From the NCBI GenBank assembly GCA_030426505.1, contig JAUHYN010000003.1:1-35823 (forward strand): a DNA stretch of 35,823 bases. The letters are read 5' to 3'. Under the pieces are notes generated by a model, which was given only the letters and a program-made list of their open reading frames with translations, made no database searches and had not been told where the DNA came from. The DNA comes from a bacterium. Its GTDB lineage: Bacteria > Myxococcota > Kuafuiibacteriia > Kuafuiibacteriales > Kuafuiibacteriaceae. Of the stretch, positions 27,207 through 35,823 are shown piece after piece (the first letter of the stretch is position 1; every line of letters begins with the position of its first letter). Both the position numbers and the translations under genes were made by a program.

Positions 27207-28523
27207 TCAGTCCACGTAGATCGGGTTCGCGTAGATCCACACGAACGACTGCTCGGCCAACGCCCCGTAGCTCGCGAGCGCCGCCGTCAGGTGCCGCGGC
27301 ACGATGCGCACCTCGGCACGGTAGGCGCCCGCGACCGACGGCGTGAAGGACAGCGACGCATCGCCGCGCGCGACCTCCTCCCAGCCCTCTCGAGTGGCGC
27401 GCAGGAGGTGGGTCGTGATCTTCGGTGCCGGGGCGTCGGGGTCGAGGTCCTGGACGGTCGGCGCCTTCACCTCGAGGGTGGGGCGCTCGGTGAGCGCGAC
27501 GGCGTCACCCATCTCGTGGGCGCCCGCAAAGAAGTCGAACCCGACCGGGTAACCGAACGCCTCGAACGCGCCGTAGAGGCGGCCGCCCGCGAGCGCGCGC
27601 TTGAGGGCTTCGTCGCCGGGGCCGTCGACGAGGAGGTGGTTCGAGAACCAGATCATCATGCGCCGGTAGCTGTCGACGCGCTCGCCGTCCGAGAGCTCGG
27701 CCTTGAACGTGTTGCGGTGGCAGTCCGTGCCCATCGTGGTCACGCGCTTGGCGCCGCGGGCGAGGGCCTCGGACCACTTCGAAAGGTAACGCTCGTCCTC
27801 GCTCACGATCGCGAGGAACGTCAGGTCCGGGTGCATCAGATCCGTGTCGCCGCGGTCGAGGCGCAACAACAGCTCGAGCACGTTCCCCGCCGCGCGCAGC
27901 GTGTTCGCGTGGAGGTTGTACATCTCGAAGCCGTCGACCGGCAGCGTGGTGAGTTGGTCGACCGTCCAGTCCTCGGTGTGTTGCAGCAACACGACCGCGC
28001 CGCGCTCGTGCATCGAGTCGATCGCGGGCGCCTCGGCGCGCCCGTACTGGGATCGATCGTCGAGGTGCCCCTCGAGTCCGACCGCCATCACCGCCGACTC
28101 CGTGCCGGCGAGGAGCATGACCTCGTGGCCGCCTTCGCAGTGGATCGTCGAAGCGACCGCGCGCCCGCCCCGCTCGTGGACCTCGTCCTCGAGCTCGGGG
28201 CGGTACAGCAGCGTCTCGGGGAACTCGGTCTGGGCGAACGCGTCCGAGTGATCCGTCAGCATCACGAAGTCGTGACCCGCCTCGCACAGCCCGCGGCGGA
28301 GATCCGCGAGGCACTGCGCGTCGCGGACGCCGTCCTTCTCCGGCTCGCCGTCGCACGCGTCGTGCGAGTAGATCGAGTGCGCGTGGATGATGCCGCGGAC
28401 GTCGGTGAGCCCGCGGCGCTCGGTGCGCGCGGAGGGGCGCGTCTGACCGGGCGCCCACGGCGTGGTCGTGCTCTTCGACGAGCACGCCGCGATCAGGAGC
28501 AGCCCGGCGACCCGCGCGCGCAT
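27207..28523 (-). CDS. PHP-domain lipoprotein
   Basis: A 438-residue lipoprotein (lipobox LIAAC, Cys14). Residues 41-95 hold PHP-type metal motifs: GIIHAHSIYSHD (H47, H49) and MLTDHSDAF (D91, H92). Later IHCEGGHEVML, LLQHTEDW and GTDCHRN supply further ligands. The PHP fold is a phosphoesterase in HisK-type histidinol phosphatases, polymerase subunits and others, so an exported phosphoesterase or nuclease is likely. A beta-rich domain of about 100 residues ends the protein. The ATG shares one base with the glyA stop (TGATG), so it is coupled to glyA, an odd pairing of an exported protein with a central enzyme. Confidence 0.85.
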   Translation of the reverse strand: MRARVAGLLLIAACSSKSTTTPWAPGQTRPSARTERRGLTDVRGIIHAHSIYSHDACDGEPEKDGVRDAQCLADLRRGLCEAGHDFVMLTDHSDAFAQTEFPETLLYRPELEDEVHERGGRAVASTIHCEGGHEVMLLAGTESAVMAVGLEGHLDDRSQYGRAEAPAIDSMHERGAVVLLQHTEDWTVDQLTTLPVDGFEMYNLHANTLRAAGNVLELLLRLDRGDTDLMHPDLTFLAIVSEDERYLSKWSEALARGAKRVTTMGTDCHRNTFKAELSDGERVDSYRRMMIWFSNHLLVDGPGDEALKRALAGGRLYGAFEAFGYPVGFDFFAGAHEMGDAVALTERPTLEVKAPTVQDLDPDAPAPKITTHLLRATREGWEEVARGDASLSFTPSVAGAYRAEVRIVPRHLTAALASYGALAEQSFVWIYANPIYVD

Positions 28524-29980
28524 CAGCCGAGGAAGCGCTTGCCCAGCGTGTCGAGGTCGAGCGCCGGGTAGGGCGAGAAGCGCTTCATCAGCGCGTCCAC
28601 GCCGTCCCGCGCCTTGTCGGCCGCGCCCGCGTCCTTCCACAGGTGCTTGGCCTTGCTGCCCGGCTTCGACTCCATGTGGTCGAGGATGGTCGCGTAGATC
28701 GACGCGACCTCGTCCATCTCCGCTTCCTTCATCCCGATCGTGGTGAGCGCCGCCGTCCCCGCGCGCAGCCCGGACGTGTACCAGGCGCCATTTTCGTCGA
28801 ACGGGATCGTGTTGCGGTTGAGCGTGATCTTGCACTCGCGGAACGCCTCCTCCGCCTGCCGGCCGGTGTAGCCGCGATCGGTGAGGTCGATCAGCACGAG
28901 GTGGTTCTCGGTGCCGCCGGTCAGGACCTTCACGCCGCGCTTCTCGAGCGACGCGGCGAGCGCGCTCGCGTTCTTCACGATCTGCGCCGCGTAGTCGCGG
29001 AAGCCCGGCTGCAGCGCCTCCTTGAAGCACACGCCCTTCGCCGCCATCACGTGCGGCAGCGGGCCGCCCGCCACGAGCGGGCAGCCACGGTTGAGCGTGT
29101 CGCGGAACTCCTTCGTGGACAGCACCATGCCGCCGCGCGGACCGCGGAGTGTCTTGTGCGTGGTGGTCGTGACGACCTGCGCGTGCGGGACGGGATCGAA
29201 GTCGCCCGTGAAGACCTTGCCGGCCACGAGCCCGGCGAAGTGCGCCATGTCGACCATCAGCACCGCGCCGACGTCGTCCGCGATCTGCCGCATCTTCGCG
29301 AAGTCGACCTTGCGCGGGTACGCGGAGTAGCCGGCGATCAGGATCAGCGGCTTCACTTCCTTCGCCTGCTTCGCGATCGCGTCGTAGTCGAGGAGCCCGG
29401 TCTCTTCGCTGACGCTGTAGCTGAACGCCTCGAACATCTTCGCCGAGACGTTGTGGCGGAAGCCGTGCGTGAGGTGCCCGCCGGAGTAGAGGCCGGGGCC
29501 GAGGAGGCGCTGGTTGCCCAGCTTCTGCCGGACGACCTCCCACTCCTCGTGCGACATCGTCGCGGGGTTCTTGTCGCCGACGGCGGGGGCCTCCACGCGG
29601 TTGGTGAGGATCGACCAGAACGCGATCAGGTTGGCGTCGGCGCCCGAGTGCGGCTGAACGTACGCGTGTTCGGCGCCGAAGAGCTCGCACGCCCAGCGCG
29701 CGGTCTGCGCCTCGATGGCGTCGACGTTCTCGCAGCCGGCGTAGAAGCGGCGCGGCTTGATGTCGCCCTCGTACTCGACGTAGCCCTCGGCGTACTTGTC
29801 GGTGAGGAGGTTCGCCATCGCGAACTGCACGGCGAGCGAGCTGTAGTTCTCGCTCGCGATCATCTTGAGGTTGCGACCTTGGTCGAACAGCTCCTGGACG
29901 ATCGGCCGCGCGATCTCGGGGGCCACGCGGCTGACCACGGCGATGAGGTTTTCGAAGGCCTGCTGTTCGGGAGTCGACAT
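28523..29980 (-). CDS. glyA: Serine hydroxymethyltransferase, long form
   Basis: GlyA converts serine and tetrahydrofolate to glycine and 5,10-methylene-THF, the main source of one-carbon units. It is a PLP enzyme. Lys276 in TTTTHKTLRGPRGG forms the aldimine and VDMAHFAG (Asp244) holds the ring. At 485 residues it exceeds the usual 415-435 residues because of an insertion at about 128-165 (between FWSIL and YSGGHLTHG); a similar long form exists in Chlamydiae. The ATG at 29980 follows TAGCGA by seven bases and has no ribosome site. It is coupled to the PHP lipoprotein gene. Confidence 0.96.
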   Translation of the reverse strand: MSTPEQQAFENLIAVVSRVAPEIARPIVQELFDQGRNLKMIASENYSSLAVQFAMANLLTDKYAEGYVEYEGDIKPRRFYAGCENVDAIEAQTARWACELFGAEHAYVQPHSGADANLIAFWSILTNRVEAPAVGDKNPATMSHEEWEVVRQKLGNQRLLGPGLYSGGHLTHGFRHNVSAKMFEAFSYSVSEETGLLDYDAIAKQAKEVKPLILIAGYSAYPRKVDFAKMRQIADDVGAVLMVDMAHFAGLVAGKVFTGDFDPVPHAQVVTTTTHKTLRGPRGGMVLSTKEFRDTLNRGCPLVAGGPLPHVMAAKGVCFKEALQPGFRDYAAQIVKNASALAASLEKRGVKVLTGGTENHLVLIDLTDRGYTGRQAEEAFRECKITLNRNTIPFDENGAWYTSGLRAGTAALTTIGMKEAEMDEVASIYATILDHMESKPGSKAKHLWKDAGAADKARDGVDALMKRFSPYPALDLDTLGKRFLG

Positions 29981-29987
29981 GCGAGGT

Positions 29988-30016
29988 TCGCTAACGAGCA
30001 CCCTCGTGACTGTCAA
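29988..30016 (-). promoter_or_regulatory. Candidate leaderless promoter of glyA
   Basis: On the minus strand a perfect TTGACA (30016-30011), 17-bp spacer and TAGCGA (29993-29988), seven bases before the ATG. The best -35 in the window. No Shine-Dalgarno sequence is present. Confidence 0.55.
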
Positions 30017-30034
30017 GCTGCGCGCCGGGTGGGG

Positions 30035-30040
30035 TAGTCT
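30035..30040 (+). promoter_or_regulatory. Candidate -10 (TAGTCT) of AmpG-like gene
   Basis: TAGTCT lies nine bases before the TTG start at 30050. No TTGAC-like hexamer is found at 16-18 bp, so this is weaker than the other elements of its type. Confidence 0.25.
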
Positions 30041-30049
30041 CCGCGCGCG

Positions 30050-31315
30050 TTGGCCGACCCGGAGCAATCGTCCCTGATTCGACGGACTTGGAACCGCCGA
30101 ATGCTCGTGTGCGTCCTCACCGGGTTCTCGTCCGGGCTGCCGCTCTACATCCTCATCCAACTCCTCCCCGGCTGGCTCGAGGACGAAGGCGTCGACATCA
30201 AGACGATCGGACTCTTCGCGTGGAGCACGACCCCATATACGTGGAAGTTCCTCTGGTCGCCGCTCCTGGATCGGTTCGTCCCGCCGTTCCTCGGGCGGCG
30301 CCGCGGTTGGGCGCTCGTCACGCAGGTCGCGTTGCTCTTCTCGATCGCGGCGCTCGCGCCGCTCGATCCCGCGGTGTCCGTCTGGCCGATCGCGTACGTC
30401 GCGCTCGCGATCTCGTTCTTCTCGGCGAGCCAGGACATCGTCCTCGACGCCTACCGCCGCGAGCTCCTCCCGGACGAGGAGCTCGGCCTCGGCAACTCGT
30501 ACTTCGTCAACGCGTACCGCGTCGCGGGCTTCGTGCCGGGAGGCCTCGCGTTCATCCTCGCGGATCGGATCCCGTGGTCGTCGGTCCACCTCGTGGTCGC
30601 GGCGTTCATGTCGGTCGGGATCGTCGCGACGCTCTTGATCCCGGAGCCCGAAGTCGACGGCCCGCCGCCGCGCACGTTGCGCGAGGCGGTCGTCGAACCC
30701 CTCCTCGAGTTCTTCCGGCGTCGCGGGACGCGCTCCGCCCTGGAGATCCTCGCGTTCCTCTTCCTCTACAAGCTCGGCGACAACATGGCCGTCGCGCTCT
30801 CGACGCCGTTCTACCTACAAATCGGATTCACGAAGACGGTCATCGGCACCACGGCGAAGCTCGTCGGGTTCTGGGCCGCGATCATCGGCGGCTTCTTCGG
30901 CGGCGCGCTGATGTTGCGGATCGGGATCAACCGCGCGCTGTGGTTGTTCGGCGTCGTGCAGATCGTGTCGATCCTCGGCTTCGCGCTGTTGTCGGTGTCG
31001 GGGCCGGATCAGACGGTGCTCGCGGGGGTCGTCGCGTTCGAGTACCTCGGTGTCGGGCTCGGGACTTCGGCGTTCGTCGCCTTCATGGCCCGCACCACGA
31101 ACAAGCGCTTCACGGCGACGCAGTTCGCGTTGTTCTCCAGCTTCATCGGGATCCCGCGGACGCTCGCCGCGAGCCTGACCGGCTTCATCGTGGACGCCCT
31201 CGGTTGGACGACCTTCTTCCTCGTATGCACTGCGCTCGCCGTTCCCGGGATGCTCATGTTGTTCCGCGTCGCGCCCTGGAACGGGGACCGCGCGAGCGCC
31301 CCCGAGGCGCTTTGA
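30050..31315 (+). CDS. AmpG-like MFS permease
   Basis: A 421-residue major facilitator with about 12 hydrophobic segments. The AmpG-family pattern is clear: GFSSGLPLYIL near the start, YTWKFLWSPLLDR in the loop after helix 2, RRRGWALVTQ, and SASQDIVLDAYRRELLP. AmpG imports GlcNAc-anhydro-muropeptides for cell-wall recycling; related proteins carry acetyl-CoA or other solutes, so substrate is not certain. Start TTG at 30050 (ADPEQSSLIRRTWNRR then the first helix). No other recycling genes are adjacent, though the 2446 serine hydrolase could act on cell wall. It diverges from glyA across a 69-bp gap. Confidence 0.85.
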   Translation: MADPEQSSLIRRTWNRRMLVCVLTGFSSGLPLYILIQLLPGWLEDEGVDIKTIGLFAWSTTPYTWKFLWSPLLDRFVPPFLGRRRGWALVTQVALLFSIAALAPLDPAVSVWPIAYVALAISFFSASQDIVLDAYRRELLPDEELGLGNSYFVNAYRVAGFVPGGLAFILADRIPWSSVHLVVAAFMSVGIVATLLIPEPEVDGPPPRTLREAVVEPLLEFFRRRGTRSALEILAFLFLYKLGDNMAVALSTPFYLQIGFTKTVIGTTAKLVGFWAAIIGGFFGGALMLRIGINRALWLFGVVQIVSILGFALLSVSGPDQTVLAGVVAFEYLGVGLGTSAFVAFMARTTNKRFTATQFALFSSFIGIPRTLAASLTGFIVDALGWTTFFLVCTALAVPGMLMLFRVAPWNGDRASAPEAL

Positions 31316-31340
31316 CCTCGCGACCGAGGCGCGGTAGAGC
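31312..31340 (+). promoter_or_regulatory. Candidate leaderless promoter of cyclophilin gene
   Basis: TTGACC (31312-31317, overlapping the AmpG-like stop codon), 17-bp spacer, TAGAGC (31335-31340), six bases before the ATG. The predicted transcript start is the first base of the start codon. Confidence 0.5.
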
Positions 31341-31346
31341 GGCGCC

Positions 31347-31868
31347 ATGGGTACACCGAATTTTCCTGATGTCAGCGACGTGAAGGGCGCGATCCTCCAC
31401 ACCTCGATGGGCGACATCGAAGTGAAGCTCTTCTCCGACCTCGTCCCGAAGACGGTCGGCAACTTCGTCGGGCTCGCGGAGGGCACGATCCCCTGGTCGG
31501 GCGGCTCCGGTCCGCTCTACTCGAACGTCATCTTCCACCGCATCATCAAGGACTTCATGCTCCAGGGCGGTGACCCGGAAGGCTCCGGCCGCGGCGGCCC
31601 CGGCTACCGCTTCGCGGACGAGTTCCACCCCACGCTCAAGCACAGCAAGCCCGGCATCCTCTCGATGGCGAACGCGGGCCCCGGCACGAACGGGTCGCAG
31701 TTCTTCATCACGACCGTGCCCACCCCGCACCTCGACAACCGGCACTCGGTGTTCGGCGAGGTCGTGAACGGCATGGACGTCGTCACGAAGATCGAGAACG
31801 TGCGCACCGGCCCCGGCGACCGCCCGGTCGAGGACGTCGTGCTGAAGAGCGTCGAGATCCTCCGCTGA
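31347..31868 (+). CDS. Cyclophilin-type peptidyl-prolyl isomerase
   Basis: A 173-residue single-domain cyclophilin, catalysing cis-trans isomerisation of prolyl bonds during folding. No signal peptide, so cytoplasmic. Motifs: [17 protein letters not shown] (catalytic Arg in FHR), [17 protein letters not shown] and the [12 protein letters not shown] segment. The position that is Trp in cyclosporin-sensitive cyclophilins (WLDGKH) is His here, common in bacterial members with weaker cyclosporin binding. It lies 31 bp after the AmpG-like gene, with its own promoter-like element. Confidence 0.95.
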   Translation: MGTPNFPDVSDVKGAILHTSMGDIEVKLFSDLVPKTVGNFVGLAEGTIPWSGGSGPLYSNVIFHRIIKDFMLQGGDPEGSGRGGPGYRFADEFHPTLKHSKPGILSMANAGPGTNGSQFFITTVPTPHLDNRHSVFGEVVNGMDVVTKIENVRTGPGDRPVEDVVLKSVEILR

Positions 31869-31878
31869 CGGCCCGCGG

Positions 31879-31907
31879 TTGACCGCGCTCGGCGTGCGCC
31901 CTAGGTT
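31879..31907 (+). promoter_or_regulatory. Candidate leaderless promoter of dapD operon
   Basis: TTGACC (31879-31884), 17-bp spacer, TAGGTT (31902-31907), ten bases before the ATG at 31918. It would serve dapD and the two overlapping genes after it. Confidence 0.5.
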
Positions 31908-31917
31908 CCTGCGTCGC

Positions 31918-32762
<845 letters not shown>

Positions 32763-32766
<4 letters not shown>

Positions 32767-33779
32767 AGCGCCTCTTCGTCGTCCTCGCCGCCCTGCTCGC
32801 GTTCGCGTGTGACGAGACCGACGAGTGTCGTCGCCTCGATCGCATCAAGACCGAGAACGAAGAGGTCCTGCACCAGGCCGAGCGTCGCGCCGCCCAGGCG
32901 GAGACGATCGAGAAGCGGATGCAGTCGATGAAGGCGAAGGCTGACGAGGTCTTCGCCGACCTCGGCCTCGACCAGGCGGAGGACGCCGTCACGAAGACCT
33001 TCGAGGCGCGCGCGAAGGAGAACGGCGCGACCGTCGAGCGCGGCATCGACGTCGGCGGCAACCTGGCGGGGGGTGGCGGCACCGAGACGCAGTGGACGTT
33101 CGAGTTCTCCGCGAAGTCGACGAGCGCGGCGTGGGCCACCGCGGAGAAGCTGATGGCGATCCCGCCGCTGGCGCGCCTGATCGGGCTGTCGCCGATGAGC
33201 GCGCGCGGGCGCTACCGGTTGGAGATCTCGCGCGGCATCGTGGACCGCGCGCCGATGAAGGTGAAGCCGACGCCGCTCCCGAAGCTGCGGGACCCGTCGG
33301 AGGTGGCGTCGCAGTTCGGCTTCTGCGGCGCGGACGAAAAGCGCGCGGCGCTCGCCCAGATCACGAAGAAGGTCGAGGAGCTCACGCCCCAGGCCGAGGC
33401 GCTCTCCGTGAACCTCCCGCTCGCCGCGAGCTGGGAGGGCCTCTACAAGCGCGCCGAGGTCATCCGCGACATCGAGGAGGAGTCCCGCCGCATCGTGCGC
33501 GAAGTCCTCGCGGCGGCGGACAGCGCCAAGGTGAAGGTGAAGGCGGCGGGCGTCGAGAACGACATCGTGATCGTGGAGCTGATCGGCGGGAAGAAGGAGC
33601 GCGGGCGCGTGGAGCAAGCGATGCCGTCCAAGCTCGTCGAGCAGCTGCAGAAGGTCGAGGGCTCGGGCACCAAGGTCGAGCGCCTGATGATCGTGAACCG
33701 CCACGCGGAGAAGCGCCGCGAGGCGAAAGAGAAGCTCGAGAAGGCGATCGAGAAGCAGCAGCAGCAGAAGGGGCCATGA
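32763..33779 (+). CDS. Coiled-coil lipoprotein, unknown function
   Basis: A 338-residue lipoprotein (lipobox AFAC, Cys16). Residues 20-75 are a charged coiled coil, 80-165 a mixed region, 190-300 a second largely helical region and the C-terminus is a Lys/Glu/Gln-rich helix ending in a short Gln run. No enzyme motif is seen. ATGA overlaps join it to dapD before and the aminotransferase after, so it is expressed with the lysine/DAP genes. A link to peptidoglycan supply is suggestive but unproven. Confidence 0.8.
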
Positions 33780-34915
33780 GCACACCACTGTCCTCGCGCG
33801 TCGCGGCGCTCGCGCCGTCGATCATTCGCGTGATGAACGGGCGGCGCCGCCCGACCAGCATCGACCTGTCGTTGGGGCAGCCGGCGTTGCCGCCGGACGA
33901 TGGCCTCGTGGAGAAGGCCCTCGCCGCGACGGCGGCGGCGGGGTGGGGCTACACGCCGAACCCCGGGATCGTCGAGCTGCGCGAGGCGATCGCGAAGCAC
34001 TACGCGTTGCCGGGGCGTGACCGCGCGGAGAACGTCATCGTCACCGTCGGCAGCGAAGAGGCGGTGTACCTCGCGTTGTTGTCGAGCGTGGATCCGGGCG
34101 ACGAGATCTTGTTCCCGGAGCCGGGCTATCCGGCGTACCGCGGGATCGCGGGGCTGATCGGCGCGACGCCGGTGCCGTACCCGATCACGAAGGAGACCGG
34201 TCTGGTCGCGCGCGCCGACGCGATCGAGGCCCGCATCACGGACCGCACGAAGATCGTGGTGCTGAATTCGCCGTCGAACCCGTTCGGGATGTTCGAGGAC
34301 GAAGACGAGCTGCGCCGGATCGCCGACGTTTGCGAAGCGCGGGGCGTGACGATCCTCGCCGACGAGATCTACCGCGACCTCGTGTACGGCGATCGCGCGT
34401 TCCGTTCGGTGACCGAGCTGTCGGAGCGCACGATTCTCGTGAGCGGGCTCTCGAAGAGCTGCGCGCTCACCGGGTTCCGGCTCGGGTACCTCGTCGCGGA
34501 CGCGGACTTCATCGTGAAGGCGACGCTCGCGCACCAGCTCCTCGTCACGTGCGCGCCGCGGATTTCCCAGCATGCCGCGGTGGAGGTCTTCGCAGATCCA
34601 TCGAGCCTCGTGCGCCACGTCCCGTACTACGCGGCGGCGCGCGAGGCCGTGGTCGAAGCGGCGAAGGCGCTGCCGTCGGACGTGTCCTTGTTCGTCGGCG
34701 ACGGCGCGTTCTACGCGATCATCGACGTCAGCGCGAAGACGGACGACGCGTACGCGTTGGCGGTCGAGCTCCTCGATCAAGAGGACGTCGTCGCGGTGCC
34801 GGGCGTCGCGTTCGGGGCCGGCGGTGAGTGGTTCTGGCGCATCTCCTACGCCGCGGGCGCCGAGACGGCGTCCGAGGGTGTGCGTCGAATTGCGAAGTTC
34901 CTCGCGGCGCGCTGA
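33776..34915 (+). CDS. Class I/II PLP aminotransferase
   Basis: A 379-residue fold-type I aminotransferase. PLP motifs: YTPNPGIVELREAIA, NSPSNPFG (N164, N168), ILADEIY (D196, Y199), the Schiff-base Lys227 in SGLSKSCALTG, and Arg235 in GFRLGY that binds substrate carboxylate. Placement in the dapD operon makes N-succinyldiaminopimelate aminotransferase (the DapC step) the best guess, but aspartate or aromatic aminotransferases share the fold. The ATG overlaps the lipoprotein stop (ATGA). Confidence 0.88.
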   Translation: MSTPLSSRVAALAPSIIRVMNGRRRPTSIDLSLGQPALPPDDGLVEKALAATAAAGWGYTPNPGIVELREAIAKHYALPGRDRAENVIVTVGSEEAVYLALLSSVDPGDEILFPEPGYPAYRGIAGLIGATPVPYPITKETGLVARADAIEARITDRTKIVVLNSPSNPFGMFEDEDELRRIADVCEARGVTILADEIYRDLVYGDRAFRSVTELSERTILVSGLSKSCALTGFRLGYLVADADFIVKATLAHQLLVTCAPRISQHAAVEVFADPSSLVRHVPYYAAAREAVVEAAKALPSDVSLFVGDGAFYAIIDVSAKTDDAYALAVELLDQEDVVAVPGVAFGAGGEWFWRISYAAGAETASEGVRRIAKFLAAR

Positions 34916-34922
34916 AGACGCG

Positions 34923-35823
34923 CTACCAGCCGTCCTCGTCCACTGTGGCGACCGCCGCGCGACGGATGTCGGGGCGCCGGTGCGTCACGAGCTCCATCAA
35001 CAGCATGTCGGCGCCGGGGAGCTTGCTCTTGGCGATGCCTTGGATGAGCGCGATGCGCTCCGACGTCGACGCCGTCTCGAGCATCTGCTCGAAGCGGTTC
35101 AGGACGGGCGACGAGCTCGGCGGCGAGAGGAGGTGAATCGCCTCCAGGCGGATATTGGGGCGCGGATCGTCGAGGGCGCCGAGCACCACCGCGTTGCGCT
35201 CCTTGGTCGGCGTGGCGGCGATCGCGCGGAGCGCGGCGACCTGCACGTCGGACGCGGGATCCGCGAGGTGCTCTTCGAGCGCGACGCGCGCGGAGGCGGA
35301 CGGGATGGGGCCGAGCGCCGCCAGCGCTGCGATGCGCACTGCGGGCTGCTCGTCGCGCGCGAGCTCGGCGAGTCGCGGCGTGAGGGCGTTGTCCGCCATC
35401 TTCTCCATGACTTGGATCGCCGCGATGCGGCGCTCGTCGACGTCGCTTTCGGCCATCGCGAGGACCTTCGCCTTCACGCCCTCGCGCGGCGCGGCGACGA
35501 GGATGTCGAGGATCGCCGCCTTGGTGATGACACTCGCGCTCGGGAGCGCTTCGAACGCGCCATCGACGATCTTGTCGCCCATGACCGCGAGCGTGTCCCG
35601 CGCGAAAGCGCTCAGGCGCGGTCGACGCGACGCGAGCAGACCGAACAGCGCCTTGGCTTCGCGTTCGCCACCGCCCGCGACCATCATGTCGCGATACGCG
35701 GCTTGGCCCTTTTCGCCGGAGGCGAGGGCTGCCAGCGTGAGGATCTCGTAGGTGCGTCGCGTGGCGTCGGCGCGGAGCTTCTTCTTCATCGCGGCGCGGA
35801 CCGCGTCGTCGACGCGGCGGTCG
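34923..35823 (-). CDS. HEAT-repeat protein, N-terminal end outside window
   Basis: Partial: the frame stays open upstream to the right edge (DDAVRAA precedes the Met at 35789), so the true start is probably outside. At least 288 residues form helical pairs of about 30-35 residues with HEAT/armadillo features: AAILDILVAAP, RRIAAIQVMEKMADN, VRIAALAALGPI, VQVAALRAIAATP, IRLEAIHLLSPP and IRRAAVATVDE. Such scaffolds bind proteins; partners are unknown. It converges with the aminotransferase, 7 bp apart. Confidence 0.85.
   Translation of the reverse strand, partial: DRRVDDAVRAAMKKKLRADATRRTYEILTLAALASGEKGQAAYRDMMVAGGGEREAKALFGLLASRRPRLSAFARDTLAVMGDKIVDGAFEALPSASVITKAAILDILVAAPREGVKAKVLAMAESDVDERRIAAIQVMEKMADNALTPRLAELARDEQPAVRIAALAALGPIPSASARVALEEHLADPASDVQVAALRAIAATPTKERNAVVLGALDDPRPNIRLEAIHLLSPPSSSPVLNRFEQMLETASTSERIALIQGIAKSKLPGADMLLMELVTHRRPDIRRAAVATVDEDGW

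Overview
The window looks like chromosome of a high-GC myxobacterium. I infer Myxococcota, probably Polyangiales near Sandaracinaceae, from Ser/Thr kinases with HRDLSPRN-type catalytic loops, PEGA domains, many lipoproteins with Asp-Gly-Gly linkers, a hybrid histidine kinase and heavy use of GTG/TTG starts. Coding density is very high. I see no rRNA, tRNA, CRISPR array or complete insertion sequence. The only mobile-looking item is a 178-bp inverted-repeat element at 8053-8230.

Layout. 1-487: end of a hybrid histidine kinase. 498-2350 (-): ABC1/UbiB-family kinase translationally coupled to a TetR regulator, divergent from a beta-lactamase-fold lipoprotein (2446-3924). 4035-5137: thioredoxin plus DCC-type thiol oxidoreductase pair. 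5287-6408: diheme MauG/CcpA-like lipoprotein. 6464-8056: membrane Ser/Thr kinase, followed by the inverted-repeat element. 8322-12353 (-): coaD, a very large lipoprotein and a PEGA membrane protein. 12426-13542: prfB with a programmed +1 frameshift. 13594-15489: TetR regulator, diiron ferritin-like protein and YjbQ. 15572-16984: protein of unknown function. 17015-19809 (-): PEGA pseudokinase coupled to a CapA-type phosphoesterase. 19865-23467 (-): mfd. 23544-25075 (-): an MCP-like coiled-coil protein coupled to an ODP-type diiron metallo-beta-lactamase protein. 25228-26443: fatty acid hydroxylase and a small membrane protein. 26456-27154 (-): DUF4349 lipoprotein. 27207-29980 (-): long-form glyA coupled to a PHP lipoprotein. 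30050-31868: AmpG-like permease and a cyclophilin. 31918-34915: dapD, a lipoprotein and an aminotransferase, all overlapping. 34923 to the right edge (-): HEAT-repeat protein.

The most notable signals are regulatory. About half of the genes that open a transcription unit carry a -10-like hexamer beginning TA placed 12-16 nt before the start codon, usually with a TTGAC-like hexamer 17-18 bp further upstream and no Shine-Dalgarno sequence. This fits leaderless transcription of housekeeping genes (prfB, mfd, glyA, dapD, cyclophilin, yjbQ). Separately, two palindromes with identical geometry, TGACC-N13-GGTCA, lie over the promoter of the second TetR gene and upstream of the diiron protein gene, defining a likely local regulon.

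The best candidates for under-described systems are the ODP/MCP-like pair (probable oxygen or redox sensing), the pseudokinase-PEGA/CapA pair (probable cell-envelope signalling) and the TetR/diiron-protein regulon.
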